Notes: generated by a model from the sequence alone, not told the origin. A stretch of DNA of 64,000 nucleotides from Planctomycetota bacterium (GCA_014237855.1 JABACD010000017.1:20997-84996), one strand, 5' to 3'; numbered from the stretch's first letter, positions 1 to 9,029 are shown. Made by a program: numbers and translations.

Positions 1-44
1 GCCAGCTCCATCGTCACGACAAGAGCTGCAAGTACGCCATCTGA
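1..44 (+). CDS. Possible 3' end of a CDS cut by the window edge
   Basis: Frame 3 reads ...HDKSCKYAI and stops at TGA (42-44), with mostly G or C at third codon positions. Only about 13 codons are visible, so neither family nor reality can be established. The alternative is non-coding DNA. Confidence 0.2.
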   Translation, partial: QLHRHDKSCKYAI

Positions 45-428
45 CATGGTGAGCGAGTCGGTGTCAGCGCAGAGCTGCAACCGATGACGATTACAATCGC
101 GCTCCCCCCCGTGCCTTCAGGCGCAAGGATCGGAGCAGGCCGCAGGACCAGGCCAACACGGCGGCGGAACCGTCGGCGAAGCCCACGTCCCTGGCCAGAA
201 CGCCCTGAGCGAGACCCAGGCGGGTCTGGAGCTGGAAGCTGACGGCTTGGGACGCGATTCCTGATGCAGTCGCTACTCGGCCCGGTCAGTTTGTATCTCC
301 AAGCCTCTAGAGCTAAGCTCCAGCCTCGATTACCCCTCCAGCGGCGTCTCGGACTGCGCTAGACGAAGAAAATCCGGGCCGTTCTCGCGAGCGGCGACGC
401 CACGGATCCCTTTGAACAAGTGTGAGGC
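45..428. other. Intergenic stretch without a recognisable gene
   Basis: All frames are broken by stops and no convincing coding, RNA or repeat structure was found. A run of seven C lies near position 105. A GAGG ribosome-binding-like sequence at 424-427 belongs to the cupin gene that follows. Confidence 0.4.
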
Positions 429-434
429 ATGCCC

Positions 435-767
435 ATGGCCGGCGTCGGTTCCAATGTCGTCTACGAGGACGACAAGATCAAAGTCTGGGAGTTCAACCTC
501 GATCCCGGTGAGCAGACCCCCGTGCACACCCACGAGATGGAGTACGTCTTCTACGTCATCGACGGCACAACGCTCGAGGTATTCGACGCCAACAACAACC
601 AGCTGCCTTCGCTAGAGCTCGCCGATGGCGACGTCATCGCGCTGCGGATTGAAGGAGAGGATCTGGTCGTCATCGGCAACGAGGATCTGCGGGTCCCCGT
701 CACCCACTCGGCACGCAACGCGGGCCCCGGTCGCTACCGGGAGATCCTCGTCGAGAAGAAGCCATAG
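435..767 (+). CDS. Small cupin-domain protein
   Basis: A 110-residue single-domain cupin. The first cupin motif is visible as PGEQTPVHTHEMEY followed by a Gly about ten residues later, giving the HxH...E metal-binding pattern near residue 35. A further His in VPVTHSARNAG fits the second motif. Small stand-alone cupins bind a metal and act as dioxygenases, isomerases or sugar and regulatory binding proteins, and the sequence does not decide between these. The ATG at 435 is preferred over the one at 429 because GAGG sits seven bases before it. There is no signal peptide, so it is probably cytoplasmic. It stands alone, with no operon partner. Confidence 0.75.
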   Translation: MAGVGSNVVYEDDKIKVWEFNLDPGEQTPVHTHEMEYVFYVIDGTTLEVFDANNNQLPSLELADGDVIALRIEGEDLVVIGNEDLRVPVTHSARNAGPGRYREILVEKKP

Positions 768-1084
768 AGCCCTGACGCGAGCTGCCCGCACGGGCGGCCG
801 TGAGCACGGATCGAGCCTCGCAGTCCACTGGCTGGGCAGCTACCTGGCCTTCGGCTCAGTTTCCGCACCCTTCGCGCTGCACGCCGGGATTCACTCGCCG
901 CTGGTCAGCCCCGCGAGGCGATCACGCCACGACTGCGCTGCTGCTGGCCTGTCCAGCTGCTCGTTTCCAGACCCTCAGCTTCCGCGAAGACGGCTGGCCC
1001 CAGGAAGAGTGATCACAGTTCGCGTTCACGAATCCATGCGATCCAGGCATCATCGAGCTGGAGTGGAGCCCACGGCGAGGAGCA
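768..1084. other. Stretch without an intact gene, upstream of a C-terminal domain remnant
   Basis: No intact reading frame was recognised. The frame of the downstream remnant is closed by a TGA at 1010-1012, then stays open from 1013 into the remnant. This is consistent with decay of a once larger gene, but the upstream part carries no recognisable domain. Confidence 0.3.
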
Positions 1085-1315
1085 ATGACCCCATCTGACT
1101 GCCACCCCCTCGCACCAATTCAGGCCATCCAGCGACTGGCGGTCGTGCTGACCGACGCCCTGGGAGCGGCCTCGTTCTCCCCATCGCTCGGCTCCGCTCC
1201 CCTGGACTCCTTGCTGGATGCCGGGGAGACCTGGCGCTTTCAGTTCTGGTATCGCGACTCGATCGGACTGGGCTCCAACCTCTCGGAGACGATCTCGATC
1301 CGCTTCTGCCCCTGA
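1085..1315 (+). pseudogene. Orphan C-terminal domain of a secreted planctomycete-type protein
   Basis: The 76-residue frame (open without a start from 1013) ends in AGETWRFQFWYRDS, then GSNLSETISIRFCP. The same WYRD ... NLS pattern ends the large secreted protein at 51.9-55.1 kb in this window. From general knowledge, many secreted proteins of deep-branching Planctomycetota end in such a domain, thought to serve secretion or surface attachment. Here no N-terminal effector domain, signal peptide or clear start precedes it, so a decayed gene remnant is the best reading. A short free-standing peptide starting at the ATG at 1085 is possible. Confidence 0.5.
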
Positions 1316-1330
1316 CGCCCCCCCGCGCTG

Positions 1331-3400
1331 TCACTCGCGCCAGGTCCCACGCGCCACGGTCAGGTCTCCGGGACTGACCGTGAACTCGAGCGCCAGGTCT
1401 CGGTAGTCCCTGGCCGAGGCGCGCCAACTGTACTCGCCCGCTCCCAGCGACCAGCGCAAGAGATGGCCCTTTACGGGACGCCCCTCCTCCCAGGAGATGA
1501 AGTAGCTCCGGGCGGTGTCGGACCGACTGCCCCCCTGTGGATCCGTCAGGACCGAGGTCGTCAGGGAAGGAAGCGACTCCCCCTCCGAACCCAGGATGAT
1601 CAGGACCGCGCCGGCCTCCACCAACTCGAGGGTCACCCCCGTCGTCTCTCCCGGCAAGACCTTGACCATGTGCCTGGACCGTGTGGGGATCGCGGTGGAC
1701 CAGTTCGAGGGGAACGCGGATCGAGCCGGAGGTGCCACTGCGAAGTCCCTGATCCACCCGCTGACCTGACCGTTCAGGTCATCCTCCAGGACCAGGACGT
1801 ACTGCCCAGCTGCCAGCTGAGTCCTCTCGATGGAAGACGACCTCATACGGAAAGACCGCCACGCTGAGCTCTCCTGGCCATACATGATCTTGCCCGCCAG
1901 CCAGGTCTCCGCGAGCCCCTTGGGAAGCTGGCAGCGCACCTCGAGCGTCCCCGCCGCCTGTGACCTGACGAGCATGAGAAGCGACGGGTTCGGGTCTCCT
2001 AGATCAATCGAGATACGCCGTTGCACGAGGCCCATGGGAGGAGGGGTGCCGGAGGAGAGTCCCCCGACCTCCCCTGTGACATACCAGGGAGGGGTCGGAG
2101 TCATGTAGCTGACCAGGTAGCTCTCACGGGGCCGCACCGGGATCCGGGCCTCGCTGTCCTGCAGCCGTACATACGACTGTGTGCCACCGCTTCGCTGCAG
2201 GAACACAGAGCCGAGCATGGGGCGCTCGGGATCCTCCTCGTCCTGGACCCGGACATGCAGGGTGTAGACGTCCCGCACCAGACGCAGGTTCGTTTGCCCC
2301 GTTCGGGCGACCCACACCTTCCTGTCTCCGTGCCATGAGGAGACTGCGAACTTTCCCTGGCTCAACCCGGTGAATCGAAAGGAACCATCAGACTCCGTCA
2401 CCACCTCGCTGCGCACGAACCCGCTCTCTTCCAAGCCCACCGTATCGGACGACGACCACCCCGACGGTAACTCGTGATTGTCGATCGAGCCCCCCCTGCT
2501 GGCCAGGTACGACTCGCTCTGCGCTCTCAGGCTGTGAGCCGGGACCGGCTCTCCGAAGGTGTCCACGAGCACTCCCGCGATCTCGCCAGGCCCCCCGGCC
2601 AGCACCAGGTCCGGAACCATGTTTCGCCGGTCAGTCTGGAGCTTCACCGGCAACGGGCTACTCACGCCGGCCGGCTCCTCTCGTGCATGGAGCACGTAGT
2701 CACCGGCGTGCTCGAAGTTAATGGAGTAGGTCCCGTCTCCACGGGTCTCCTCACTGTTCTCTGCCGAACCATCGAGCACGAGAATCACCTCGGCCTCGGC
2801 CACGGGGTCGGACTGCGCATCGACCACCCGGCCGCTCACCACGCTACCCGGCCAGAGCGTCATCTCGAACTCCACCCGCCGACTGTCGGGGCGGATTCTC
2901 TTCTCATTGATGTCCAGCTGAAAACCCGGACTCCAGGCCTTCATCTCCAGCTCCGTCCCCCTCCAGCCCGGTTCCCAGTGGTCGATCGGGATCACGGTCT
3001 GGAAGGTCCCATCAGGCGACGAGCGAAGGTAGATCGTTGGACCGTGCGGAAGATCGTTCACGAGCTGGACCAGCTCGAGCTCCGCATTGGCGATCCGCAC
3101 CCGGTGTCCGTCCTTGACCTGACCGAAGACCGTGACATCAACTCGAGGTGCCGCCGACGATTCCGAAGAGTCCCTTTCCTCTTCCGCAGCTTCGGCGGAC
3201 TGGTCCGCAAGAGCAGCGCGGCGGGTGACCGACGCATCAGGCAGCTCAGTAGACGAGCGCTCAGCTTGGCGCTCGGCGCCCGAGACCGCAGGCTGCAAGG
3301 AGTTCGACTCGCTCAACCCGCCCGACCGGCTGAGCATCCACGCGGAGAGAGCCAGGAGTGAGAGCAGCGCGGCGAGCCAGAGTGATCTGAATCGTGCCAT
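1331..3400 (-). CDS. Membrane-anchored protein with carboxypeptidase-regulatory-like domains
   Basis: A 689-residue protein with an N-terminal hydrophobic segment (about residues 7-22) that can act as a signal anchor. A Ser/Ala/Glu-rich linker follows, then several beta-sandwich segments of the carboxypeptidase regulatory (transthyretin-like) type, such as VFGQVKDG, VSGRVVDAQSDPVAEAEV and IAGVLVDTFGEPVPAHS. These modules are non-catalytic and usually found in exported or surface proteins. No enzyme domain, sortase motif or C-terminal sorting domain is visible. The start has no strong ribosome-binding site. It is not linked to neighbouring genes, and its function is unknown beyond likely envelope location. 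Confidence 0.75.
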   Translation of the reverse strand: MARFRSLWLAALLSLLALSAWMLSRSGGLSESNSLQPAVSGAERQAERSSTELPDASVTRRAALADQSAEAAEEERDSSESSAAPRVDVTVFGQVKDGHRVRIANAELELVQLVNDLPHGPTIYLRSSPDGTFQTVIPIDHWEPGWRGTELEMKAWSPGFQLDINEKRIRPDSRRVEFEMTLWPGSVVSGRVVDAQSDPVAEAEVILVLDGSAENSEETRGDGTYSINFEHAGDYVLHAREEPAGVSSPLPVKLQTDRRNMVPDLVLAGGPGEIAGVLVDTFGEPVPAHSLRAQSESYLASRGGSIDNHELPSGWSSSDTVGLEESGFVRSEVVTESDGSFRFTGLSQGKFAVSSWHGDRKVWVARTGQTNLRLVRDVYTLHVRVQDEEDPERPMLGSVFLQRSGGTQSYVRLQDSEARIPVRPRESYLVSYMTPTPPWYVTGEVGGLSSGTPPPMGLVQRRISIDLGDPNPSLLMLVRSQAAGTLEVRCQLPKGLAETWLAGKIMYGQESSAWRSFRMRSSSIERTQLAAGQYVLVLEDDLNGQVSGWIRDFAVAPPARSAFPSNWSTAIPTRSRHMVKVLPGETTGVTLELVEAGAVLIILGSEGESLPSLTTSVLTDPQGGSRSDTARSYFISWEEGRPVKGHLLRWSLGAGEYSWRASARDYRDLALEFTVSPGDLTVARGTWRE

Positions 3401-3496
3401 GCCAGGTTCGAGGGTGGTCAGTTGGGAGGTCTGCTCTACCCGGCGGACGCCAACCAGTTACCGAATTCTCCTCCATCGGGCTAACTTCGGGACGCC

Positions 3497-3874
3497 TCAT
3501 TCACTCGACGGCCTCTCGTATTGATAATCGGTAAGGACCCAGTTCCCGAACGGAACGGAGCGCTCGACCTCGATGTGCACCTCGCCCGGACGGGCCGCGA
3601 GCCGGGATCGGTACGAACCATGGGCCGACGCCGAGAGGAGCCCGATGGAGTAGCCACTGGCCAGGCAGTCCACGTCCTTCTTCTCCCAGTCGAGCAAGGA
3701 GAGCTGTTGCTCGATCTCCGTCACCGGACTGCTGAAGGAAATGACCAGGAAGTTGGTCAGGAACATGGCAAGCCCGATGCCGAGGACGATCTTTGCAGTG
3801 CGGCGGAGGATGAGCTTCATGTGGAGGGTGATCTGGGCGGATTCGATCCCCGGTTGAGAGGGGTGGGATGACAT
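3497..3874 (-). CDS. Small single-pass membrane protein, unknown function
   Basis: About 125 residues with one strongly hydrophobic segment (KIVLGIGLAMFLTNFLVISF) and a soluble C-terminal part facing the periplasm or cytoplasm. The chosen ATG at 3874 is preceded by GGAAGGCGGAG at a good distance. An upstream in-frame start at 3943 lacks such a signal and would add an unlikely Cys-rich tail. A second ATG at 3820 would start just before the membrane segment. I do not recognise a family. Its spacing of about 95 bases to the upstream end of the next minus-strand gene does not show an operon. Confidence 0.55.
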   Translation of the reverse strand: MSSHPSQPGIESAQITLHMKLILRRTAKIVLGIGLAMFLTNFLVISFSSPVTEIEQQLSLLDWEKKDVDCLASGYSIGLLSASAHGSYRSRLAARPGEVHIEVERSVPFGNWVLTDYQYERPSSE

Positions 3875-4063
3875 GATAGCTCCGCCTTCCCAATGAAGCA
3901 GAGCCACCCGACAGGTCGAGCAGACATCGACTCCACGGGGCACCCCAATCCTACCCTCGTTGCACGATCCCGGTGAGGAGGCCCTGCAAGCTGGCCCCGC
4001 CGCGTCCTCGCCGAGGTCACCCTCCCCACCGCAATGGGGATCTTCGATCGGATCTCTCCCTCG

Positions 4064-4801
4064 TCAGGCCAGCTCTGCAATGTAAAAGACATATCCGTAG
4101 CTGCCCAGGTGGGCCCGGTGGATCGCAAGCTCACCGTCGAGTTCGTCAAGGACCGCAAGGGCGGCGGGATCGGTCTGCGCGGGCCTCAGCTCGGCGACCC
4201 GCGCGGCGAGGGGGTCGAGATAGCTGTCCCACCATGCGGCAGACGACAGGGTGAAGGCGTCCAGGAGCCGGTAGCCCTGACGCTGGAGCGTACGCCGGTT
4301 CTCCATGTCGTGCACCGGGATCACGCCCTCGGCCTTCCACCACTCGACCGCCGCCGTCGGCGGATCATCCACCAGCCACACCATGTCGCTCACGGCGACT
4401 CGCCCTGCGGGTCTGAGCAGGGTTCGAAAGGACTCGAGGGCGGCCTCGAACCCCATGATGTAGACCGCGCCTTCGGACCAGATCAGGTCGAATGAACTCG
4501 GGGCCAAGGACATGTCCTTCATGGAGCACTCGACCGTGCTCAAGCGGTCGCCAAAGCCTTCACCGGCGGTGGACGCCTCTAGCTGAGCCAGGAGCTGGGT
4601 CGAGAGATCCACGGCCGTCAGATGGGCAGCGGTGTTACGAAGCAGGACCATGCTCTGGGCACCGCCCCCGCATCCGACGTCGAGCATGGTCTCGAGGCGA
4701 CCGAGACCTTCGCTGACCTGCGCCAGAGCTCGCAAGGTGTCACCGGTCGACCCGGGACCCTGGCGAGGCAAGGCGTTGAAGACCTGAGAGAAGATATTCA
4801 C
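4064..4801 (-). CDS. Class I SAM-dependent methyltransferase
   Basis: 245 residues with a clear Rossmann methyltransferase core: motif I is MLDVGCGGGAQS (about residues 39-50), the acidic end of strand 2 is TAVDLS, and motif IV is FDLIWSEGAVY. The general layout resembles ubiE/cobalamin-type small-molecule methyltransferases (Methyltransf_11/25). The substrate cannot be deduced. The start is a GTG with a strong GAGGAGGT ribosome-binding site four bases upstream. No signal peptide is seen, so it is cytoplasmic. It is a single gene between unrelated neighbours. Confidence 0.8.
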   Translation of the reverse strand: MNIFSQVFNALPRQGPGSTGDTLRALAQVSEGLGRLETMLDVGCGGGAQSMVLLRNTAAHLTAVDLSTQLLAQLEASTAGEGFGDRLSTVECSMKDMSLAPSSFDLIWSEGAVYIMGFEAALESFRTLLRPAGRVAVSDMVWLVDDPPTAAVEWWKAEGVIPVHDMENRRTLQRQGYRLLDAFTLSSAAWWDSYLDPLAARVAELRPAQTDPAALAVLDELDGELAIHRAHLGSYGYVFYIAELA

Positions 4802-5065
4802 GGGACCTCCTCAATCCTGTGGATGACGGGCCGGCATCCACCGCGCCCGCAACGTGCTGTCCATGGAGCCTAGGTGCGCTCCACTCGTCTGGCGAGACCA
4901 CCTGCGGCTGTGACATGCCCAATGGTCACGCTCAGAGGATAGGCGATTCAAGCTACCTTTCCATCCACCTCCACTCCGCCTCAGACGCTTCACGCCCCAA
5001 GGCGGGGCCCCTTCCCATTCTCGAGGGGCCAAGGGACCTCGAGGGCGAGCTCGCCGGTGCTCTCT

Positions 5066-5479
5066 CTACCCACGATCGACAGGCGACGCGCCCGGCGCAG
5101 GCCTGGTGCGACGCAGGACCACCACGATGGCGACGGTCAGGACAAGCTCGAGCCCCAGGAACCCCCACATCAGCGGCTCGGCGCCACCCTCCAGCGCGAT
5201 CCCTCCGGCACGTCCAGCGCCGAAGCCCGCCACGGCGAAGCCCGAGGCCACCAGCCCCGCCCGGGTCCACTGCGGCCGCGCCACACACAGGAACAGGAAG
5301 GCCGCCACGCCTAGCTCGAAGCCACCGTAGGTCGCCCTCACATCGATGCGCGCCGTGGGTCCGTCCAGCTCGATACCGATGCCAGCCAGGGCCGACGGCA
5401 CCGCGAACAACCAGGCACCAAAGCCGAACAGGGTCAGTGCCGAGATCAGGGTCAGGGCTCTCTCTGCAGTCCACTTCAT
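5066..5479 (-). CDS. DUF4345-like small integral membrane protein
   Basis: About 137 residues with four hydrophobic segments. The arrangement is typical of DUF4345: a first helix ending in VPSALAG, then a central RATYGGFELGVAAF motif, which is the family hallmark. The function of the family is unknown. The ATG at 5479 is chosen because GGAGG lies seven bases before it, whereas the ATG at 5485 directly abuts that site. The C-terminus is basic. The gene is monocistronic as far as can be seen. Confidence 0.7.
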   Translation of the reverse strand: MKWTAERALTLISALTLFGFGAWLFAVPSALAGIGIELDGPTARIDVRATYGGFELGVAAFLFLCVARPQWTRAGLVASGFAVAGFGAGRAGGIALEGGAEPLMWGFLGLELVLTVAIVVVLRRTRPAPGASPVDRG

Positions 5480-5601
5480 GCTCATCCTCCTTCAGGATCG
5501 ACCCCGGGGAGTATAGGCGTTCCAGAGGGCCTCTCCACTGCCCCGCTCGCGTCGATGACCACGAACTCTCGCAACGCCTCCGGACGAGCGAGCGGAACGA
5601 G

Positions 5602-5654
5602 ACAGGCCGGTCATCCCTGAGGGACAGCCGGCCTGTTGATTGGTTAGCGGGGGG
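5602..5654. other. Hairpin followed by a tRNA-end-like sequence
   Basis: ACAGGCCGG (5602-5610) pairs with CCGGCCTGT (5628-5636), and the 17-base loop holds its own small dyad (TCCCTGAGGGA). Directly after comes TTGATTGGTTAGCGGGGG. This matches, with one inserted T, the sequence spanning the 3' end of the tRNA-fMet gene at 11.2 kb and its terminator flank. No tRNA body can be folded here. It may be a terminator, or the scar of a lost tRNA locus. Confidence 0.4.
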
Positions 5655-5726
5655 CGCCCGGCTCGGCAGAGGAGCACCCCAAGGGCACTCTCCCTGCTGT
5701 CCGGTCCATAGAGTAAGCTCTCCTCC

Positions 5727-6449
5727 ATGCCGAAAGCCGGAACCAATTCCACGACCAAGGCTGACGTCCTCGCTCACCTGAAAGCCGAGCAGGATCCACG
5801 CGGCATCGCCAGCTGGAAGAAGAACCAGGACTGCTCGGGCGGCCTGCAGAGCTACGGTATCGGACTCACCCGCCTGCGGTCCTACGCGAAGGGCATCGGG
5901 AAGGACCCCAAGCTCGCGAAGCTGCTCTGGAAGACGAAGGTCTACGAGGCCCGGATCATTGCGCTCCTGGTCGACGACCCGAAGGGGATGACGATCGAGC
6001 AGGCCGAGACCCAGGTCGAAGAGCTCGCCGGCGGCCACCTCGCCCACGTCTTCGCCTCCTGTGACGCGCCGCTGGCGAAGACAGCCTTCGCGGCTGACCT
6101 CCTCGACAGGTGGATCCGGAGCAAGGACCCGGTCCGTCGCAGGTGCGGTTACGGCTTGCTCTACGAGATCTCGAAGTCGAAGAAGAAGAGCGCGCCCGAC
6201 GAGGCGGCGTTCCTGGCATACGTCGAGCACATCGAGCAGAAGTACACCAGGGAATCGACCGACATCTTGATGTCGATGGCCGGCGCGCTGCTGGGCATCG
6301 GCAAGCGCACCAAGAAGCTCAACAGGGCGGCCCTCCGTGTGGCGAAGAAGATCGGCCCGATCGACTTCGACCCGCGCGGCAAGTGCGACCCCTTCGACGT
6401 CGCCAAGCACCTCACCAGCGACTACGCCAGGAAGAAGCTCGGGCTCTGA
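5727..6449 (+). CDS. AlkD-like DNA alkylation repair protein
   Basis: 240 residues, all helical by appearance, with the layout of the ALK (HEAT-like) DNA glycosylase fold. Features include an N-terminal YGI...LR..AK segment, KLLWKTKVYEARIIA around residue 70, and a central LDRWIRSKDPVRRRCGYGLL helix pair. AlkC/AlkD proteins excise positively charged alkylated bases and act on DNA in the cytoplasm. The length agrees with AlkD (about 230-240). The exact catalytic Asp could not be assigned by eye. No ribosome-binding site precedes the ATG. A TAGAGT box 13 bases upstream could give a very short or absent leader. Confidence 0.75.
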   Translation: MPKAGTNSTTKADVLAHLKAEQDPRGIASWKKNQDCSGGLQSYGIGLTRLRSYAKGIGKDPKLAKLLWKTKVYEARIIALLVDDPKGMTIEQAETQVEELAGGHLAHVFASCDAPLAKTAFAADLLDRWIRSKDPVRRRCGYGLLYEISKSKKKSAPDEAAFLAYVEHIEQKYTRESTDILMSMAGALLGIGKRTKKLNRAALRVAKKIGPIDFDPRGKCDPFDVAKHLTSDYARKKLGL

Positions 6450-6633
6450 AGGCTCGGCTCCCCCAGCGCAGCAGCGCGCCGATCGCCGTGGCATGCCCGC
6501 CTCACGTTCCTGGCCTGGAGGTGGTCAGGGCGCCCTGCTGGCGATGCGCGAGATTCTCGGCAACAGGTACAGCAATCCGATGAGGGAAGAGAGGGCGTCG
6601 GACCGCGGAGCTGGGTAAAGCTCGCGAGTCTTT

Positions 6634-6659
6634 CCCGCCAGAGGAGCATGAATGGCGGG
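6634..6659. terminator. Hairpin between convergent genes
   Basis: CCCGCCA (6634-6640) and TGGCGGG (6653-6659) form a perfect 7-bp stem with a 12-base loop. It lies between the AlkD-like gene and the converging lipoxygenase-like gene, 25 bases beyond the stop of the latter. Neither strand carries a T-run after the stem, so intrinsic termination is only a possibility. Confidence 0.3.
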
Positions 6660-6683
6660 CTCCCGAGCCCCATCGTCTTCCGG

Positions 6684-8264
6684 TCACTTGCTCACTGCGA
6701 TATCGAGCAGAGAGGGGTGGAAGGTTCGCATGGGCAGATCGCGCTTCTCGTTTCGCGTATCGATGTCGCGGCCGAGTTGCTGCAGCGCCGCCTGGAATCG
6801 TCGGAAGATCTGAGAGGCCTCGTCGTGATGCTCCTCGAGAAAGACGTGCGTGTAGTCGTCCAGGAGCTTGGGTTGGTAGAGGCCGGTGAGCGAGTTGAGG
6901 GTGAGCAGCTCGATGGTCGTCTGGATGTCAGCGATTTCTGACCTGGGCCGAACCCGGCCGCCCATGAAGGTCGGATCCAACAGGTACTGAGAGTCCGCGC
7001 CCACCTGGGCGTGATAGCCGCTCGCCAGAAAAATGAACTGTCCGAGCAATTCGACGACCTGCTGCTGACGAACCAGCGGCGCCAGCCCGGTCTGCGGCGC
7101 AACTTCCACGAGATGACGCCACCATCGGCGTACCACGGGGTCTTCCACGAGAGCCTCGTTGGGAAAGTAGAGATCGACGTATTCCTGCGCGTAGCTCTTG
7201 CAGATGGCGTGAAGCTCCAGGCCGTCCGTGGCGTAGGGGTACTGATCGCCCAGCTCCTCGAAGCCCTTGGCGGCCATCGTATCGGGAAAAGGCTCGAACG
7301 TCGCCTCGCTCACGCCACGCGTGAGCAGCGTGGCGACTCCGTCATAGGTGAATGGCCAGAGGCGATGGGCCAGGCCGCCTTCTGGCGCGAGCACGAGGCC
7401 GGCGCGGGTATTAACGGCGCCGACTCCGTAGATGTGCGGCGTGAGGAATCGGCGCAGCGGGTGATCCGTCGGGAGGTTCTCACGCGTCGCCTGCATCATC
7501 AGTTCCGAGCACACGAAGTGCAGGTGACCGAGGTGGTTCGCGATGGTGACGTAGGCGAACACGGCACATCGCCAGTGCCACTTCGCGTGCTCCCAGCTTG
7601 CGCCCCCCGGTTCGCGCATCGTGTCGTCGTGGCCTGTGTAGATTCGCAGGAGCGTCCTGTCCGCTGCGAAGTATGCGCACGCCCCAAGCGGCTCGTTGCC
7701 AGGCCGAACGGGCAAGCCACTCATCCAAGAAAGATCGACCACGTAGGCCGCATCGCCCGAGTGTTCGCCGGCGGATTCGAGAATGTGTGCTGCAAGGCCC
7801 TGGAACGCGACAAGTGACAGCGTCTTGTCTGACGTCACGTCGGGCCAGTCCACGATCGGAACTGGTTGGAGGCTCTCCAGATGCTGTTCGATCGTCCGTT
7901 TCGCCTCGTCGAGAGAAGCCCACTGACGCTCGTCCTCGAGGAATGGAAGCGAACGAAGGGCTCGCAACATGATCTCGTTGGCGCACGATGTGACTACACT
8001 GCCCTCATCCAGGGGAGCAATCGAAACGAGACCGGGAATGACGTCGATCTTCTCCAGGTCACCCATCGCGAGGGGCAACGCGACATCTGGAGCCTTCCTG
8101 GGAACCCATGCCTTCGAGATCCTGGCCGCCCGCCGGAACATCGCCCGGGCGTAGAGGTCGGAGCGGCGCAGCGGTAGCGGTTCCGTCTCGTCGGAAAGTT
8201 CGGCGCTCAGTTTCTTCTGGTCGGTCGAATCGAGTGTCTTGAGCAGTTTGAGTACACGAGACAT
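6684..8264 (-). CDS. Lipoxygenase-fold protein with incomplete iron site (paralogue A)
   Basis: 526 residues. Lipoxygenase landmarks are clear: WEHAK (224-228), an HP...RRFLTPH box (268-277), YPYATDGLE (342-350), EYVDLYF and a WW pair. No PLAT domain precedes them. Lipoxygenases are non-haem iron dioxygenases of polyunsaturated fatty acids with ligands His, His, His, Asn/His and the C-terminal Ile. Counting without gaps from WxxAK, the first ligand position is Val239 while the second, His244, is kept. His418 is present in ASGYHAQVG, but the usual Asn four residues later is Gly422. The chain ends in IAVSK, not Ile. Activity is therefore doubtful. The start has GGAGGG six bases upstream. It is transcribed away from paralogue B at 9.0 kb. 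Confidence 0.85.
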   Translation of the reverse strand: MSRVLKLLKTLDSTDQKKLSAELSDETEPLPLRRSDLYARAMFRRAARISKAWVPRKAPDVALPLAMGDLEKIDVIPGLVSIAPLDEGSVVTSCANEIMLRALRSLPFLEDERQWASLDEAKRTIEQHLESLQPVPIVDWPDVTSDKTLSLVAFQGLAAHILESAGEHSGDAAYVVDLSWMSGLPVRPGNEPLGACAYFAADRTLLRIYTGHDDTMREPGGASWEHAKWHWRCAVFAYVTIANHLGHLHFVCSELMMQATRENLPTDHPLRRFLTPHIYGVGAVNTRAGLVLAPEGGLAHRLWPFTYDGVATLLTRGVSEATFEPFPDTMAAKGFEELGDQYPYATDGLELHAICKSYAQEYVDLYFPNEALVEDPVVRRWWRHLVEVAPQTGLAPLVRQQQVVELLGQFIFLASGYHAQVGADSQYLLDPTFMGGRVRPRSEIADIQTTIELLTLNSLTGLYQPKLLDDYTHVFLEEHHDEASQIFRRFQAALQQLGRDIDTRNEKRDLPMRTFHPSLLDIAVSK

Positions 8265-8288
8265 GGAAACCCTCCGGTGAGTCCCTGG

Positions 8289-8558
8289 ATGAAAGAAGAG
8301 GATGTCAAGATTCGGTTCGGGTTGAAGCCGCCAGGACGAACAATACCGTGCCTCGGTAGGATCGGAACTCCAAAGAGTGTTCTTGGGAAGAAGCTGGGCT
8401 CTCGTCTCAACCGAACCGAGATTGAGAGGCTACTACCCGGAGGATCAGGGCAACAGGTCACCGTTCCCGACTCCAGAGAGAACGGGGTCGCCATCTCGCT
8501 TCAGGATCTGTACCGCCTCTACAAGTATTCACTCTTTCCGGAACCGGTTCGAAAATAA
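8289..8558 (+). CDS. Possible small protein in the lipoxygenase divergent region
   Basis: An uninterrupted frame of about 89 residues from the ATG at 8289 (an in-frame GTG lies at 8277). It reads as a basic, soluble protein ending in a plausible helix (SLQDLYRLYKYSLF). Third positions are less G/C-biased than in neighbouring genes and no family is recognised. There is no good ribosome-binding site. It may be chance coding in a regulatory region. Confidence 0.25.
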   Translation: MKEEDVKIRFGLKPPGRTIPCLGRIGTPKSVLGKKLGSRLNRTEIERLLPGGSGQQVTVPDSRENGVAISLQDLYRLYKYSLFPEPVRK

Positions 8559-9029
8559 GCTCATCGCGGCGAACGCTTCCCGCTAGCGAGCACGAGTTCC
8601 TTCCGTGGCTCTCCTCGAATTTACTGCGACTCCGATCCAACACGGAGAGCATGACTTCCATGCGGCCTCGAGACAGGAAGAACAACTCCTTCGCACACAG
8701 TCACTCGATGGAAGCCAGTCCGACTCGCAGATTATTCTGCTCCCTCGCCTGGCGCGATGTGGCGTTCATCCTTCGGGTCTGCTCTTGGCACCAGGCAGAA
8801 GAGCGCCATCTCCGCTGTAGACCCAGCCCGGCCGGAGTCTTGCGACTGCCCGACATGATTCCCCTCTTCTTGGACCTGAAATGGATCCTTTGAAGAGCCT
8901 GGCCACGCGATACGCCATCTTGGTCAGGGAAATCAGCCTGCGTGTAGACAGGACTCTTTTCGCTATCTGTACTCAGAATTGGCATGGTTCAGCGGCACCG
9001 CGCTAACTTCAGATAGATAGGAGATCCCC
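8559..9029. other. Divergent intergenic region between the two lipoxygenase-like genes
   Basis: No convincing gene was found on either strand. Composition looks less GC-rich than the flanks. A strong ribosome-binding site (AGGAG) at its right end serves the GTG start at 9030. Promoters for both divergent genes are expected here, but no -35/-10 pair stood out. Confidence 0.35.

Noticed and set aside
2474-3361. 295-residue plus-strand open frame opposite the carboxypeptidase-regulatory protein
   Set aside because: No domain. The minus-strand frame has repeated beta-sandwich motifs and a signal anchor.
4953-6494. 513-residue minus-strand open frame
   Set aside because: It runs antisense to the DUF4345-like upstream region and the AlkD-like gene, has no recognisable domain, and is explained by high-GC shadow coding.
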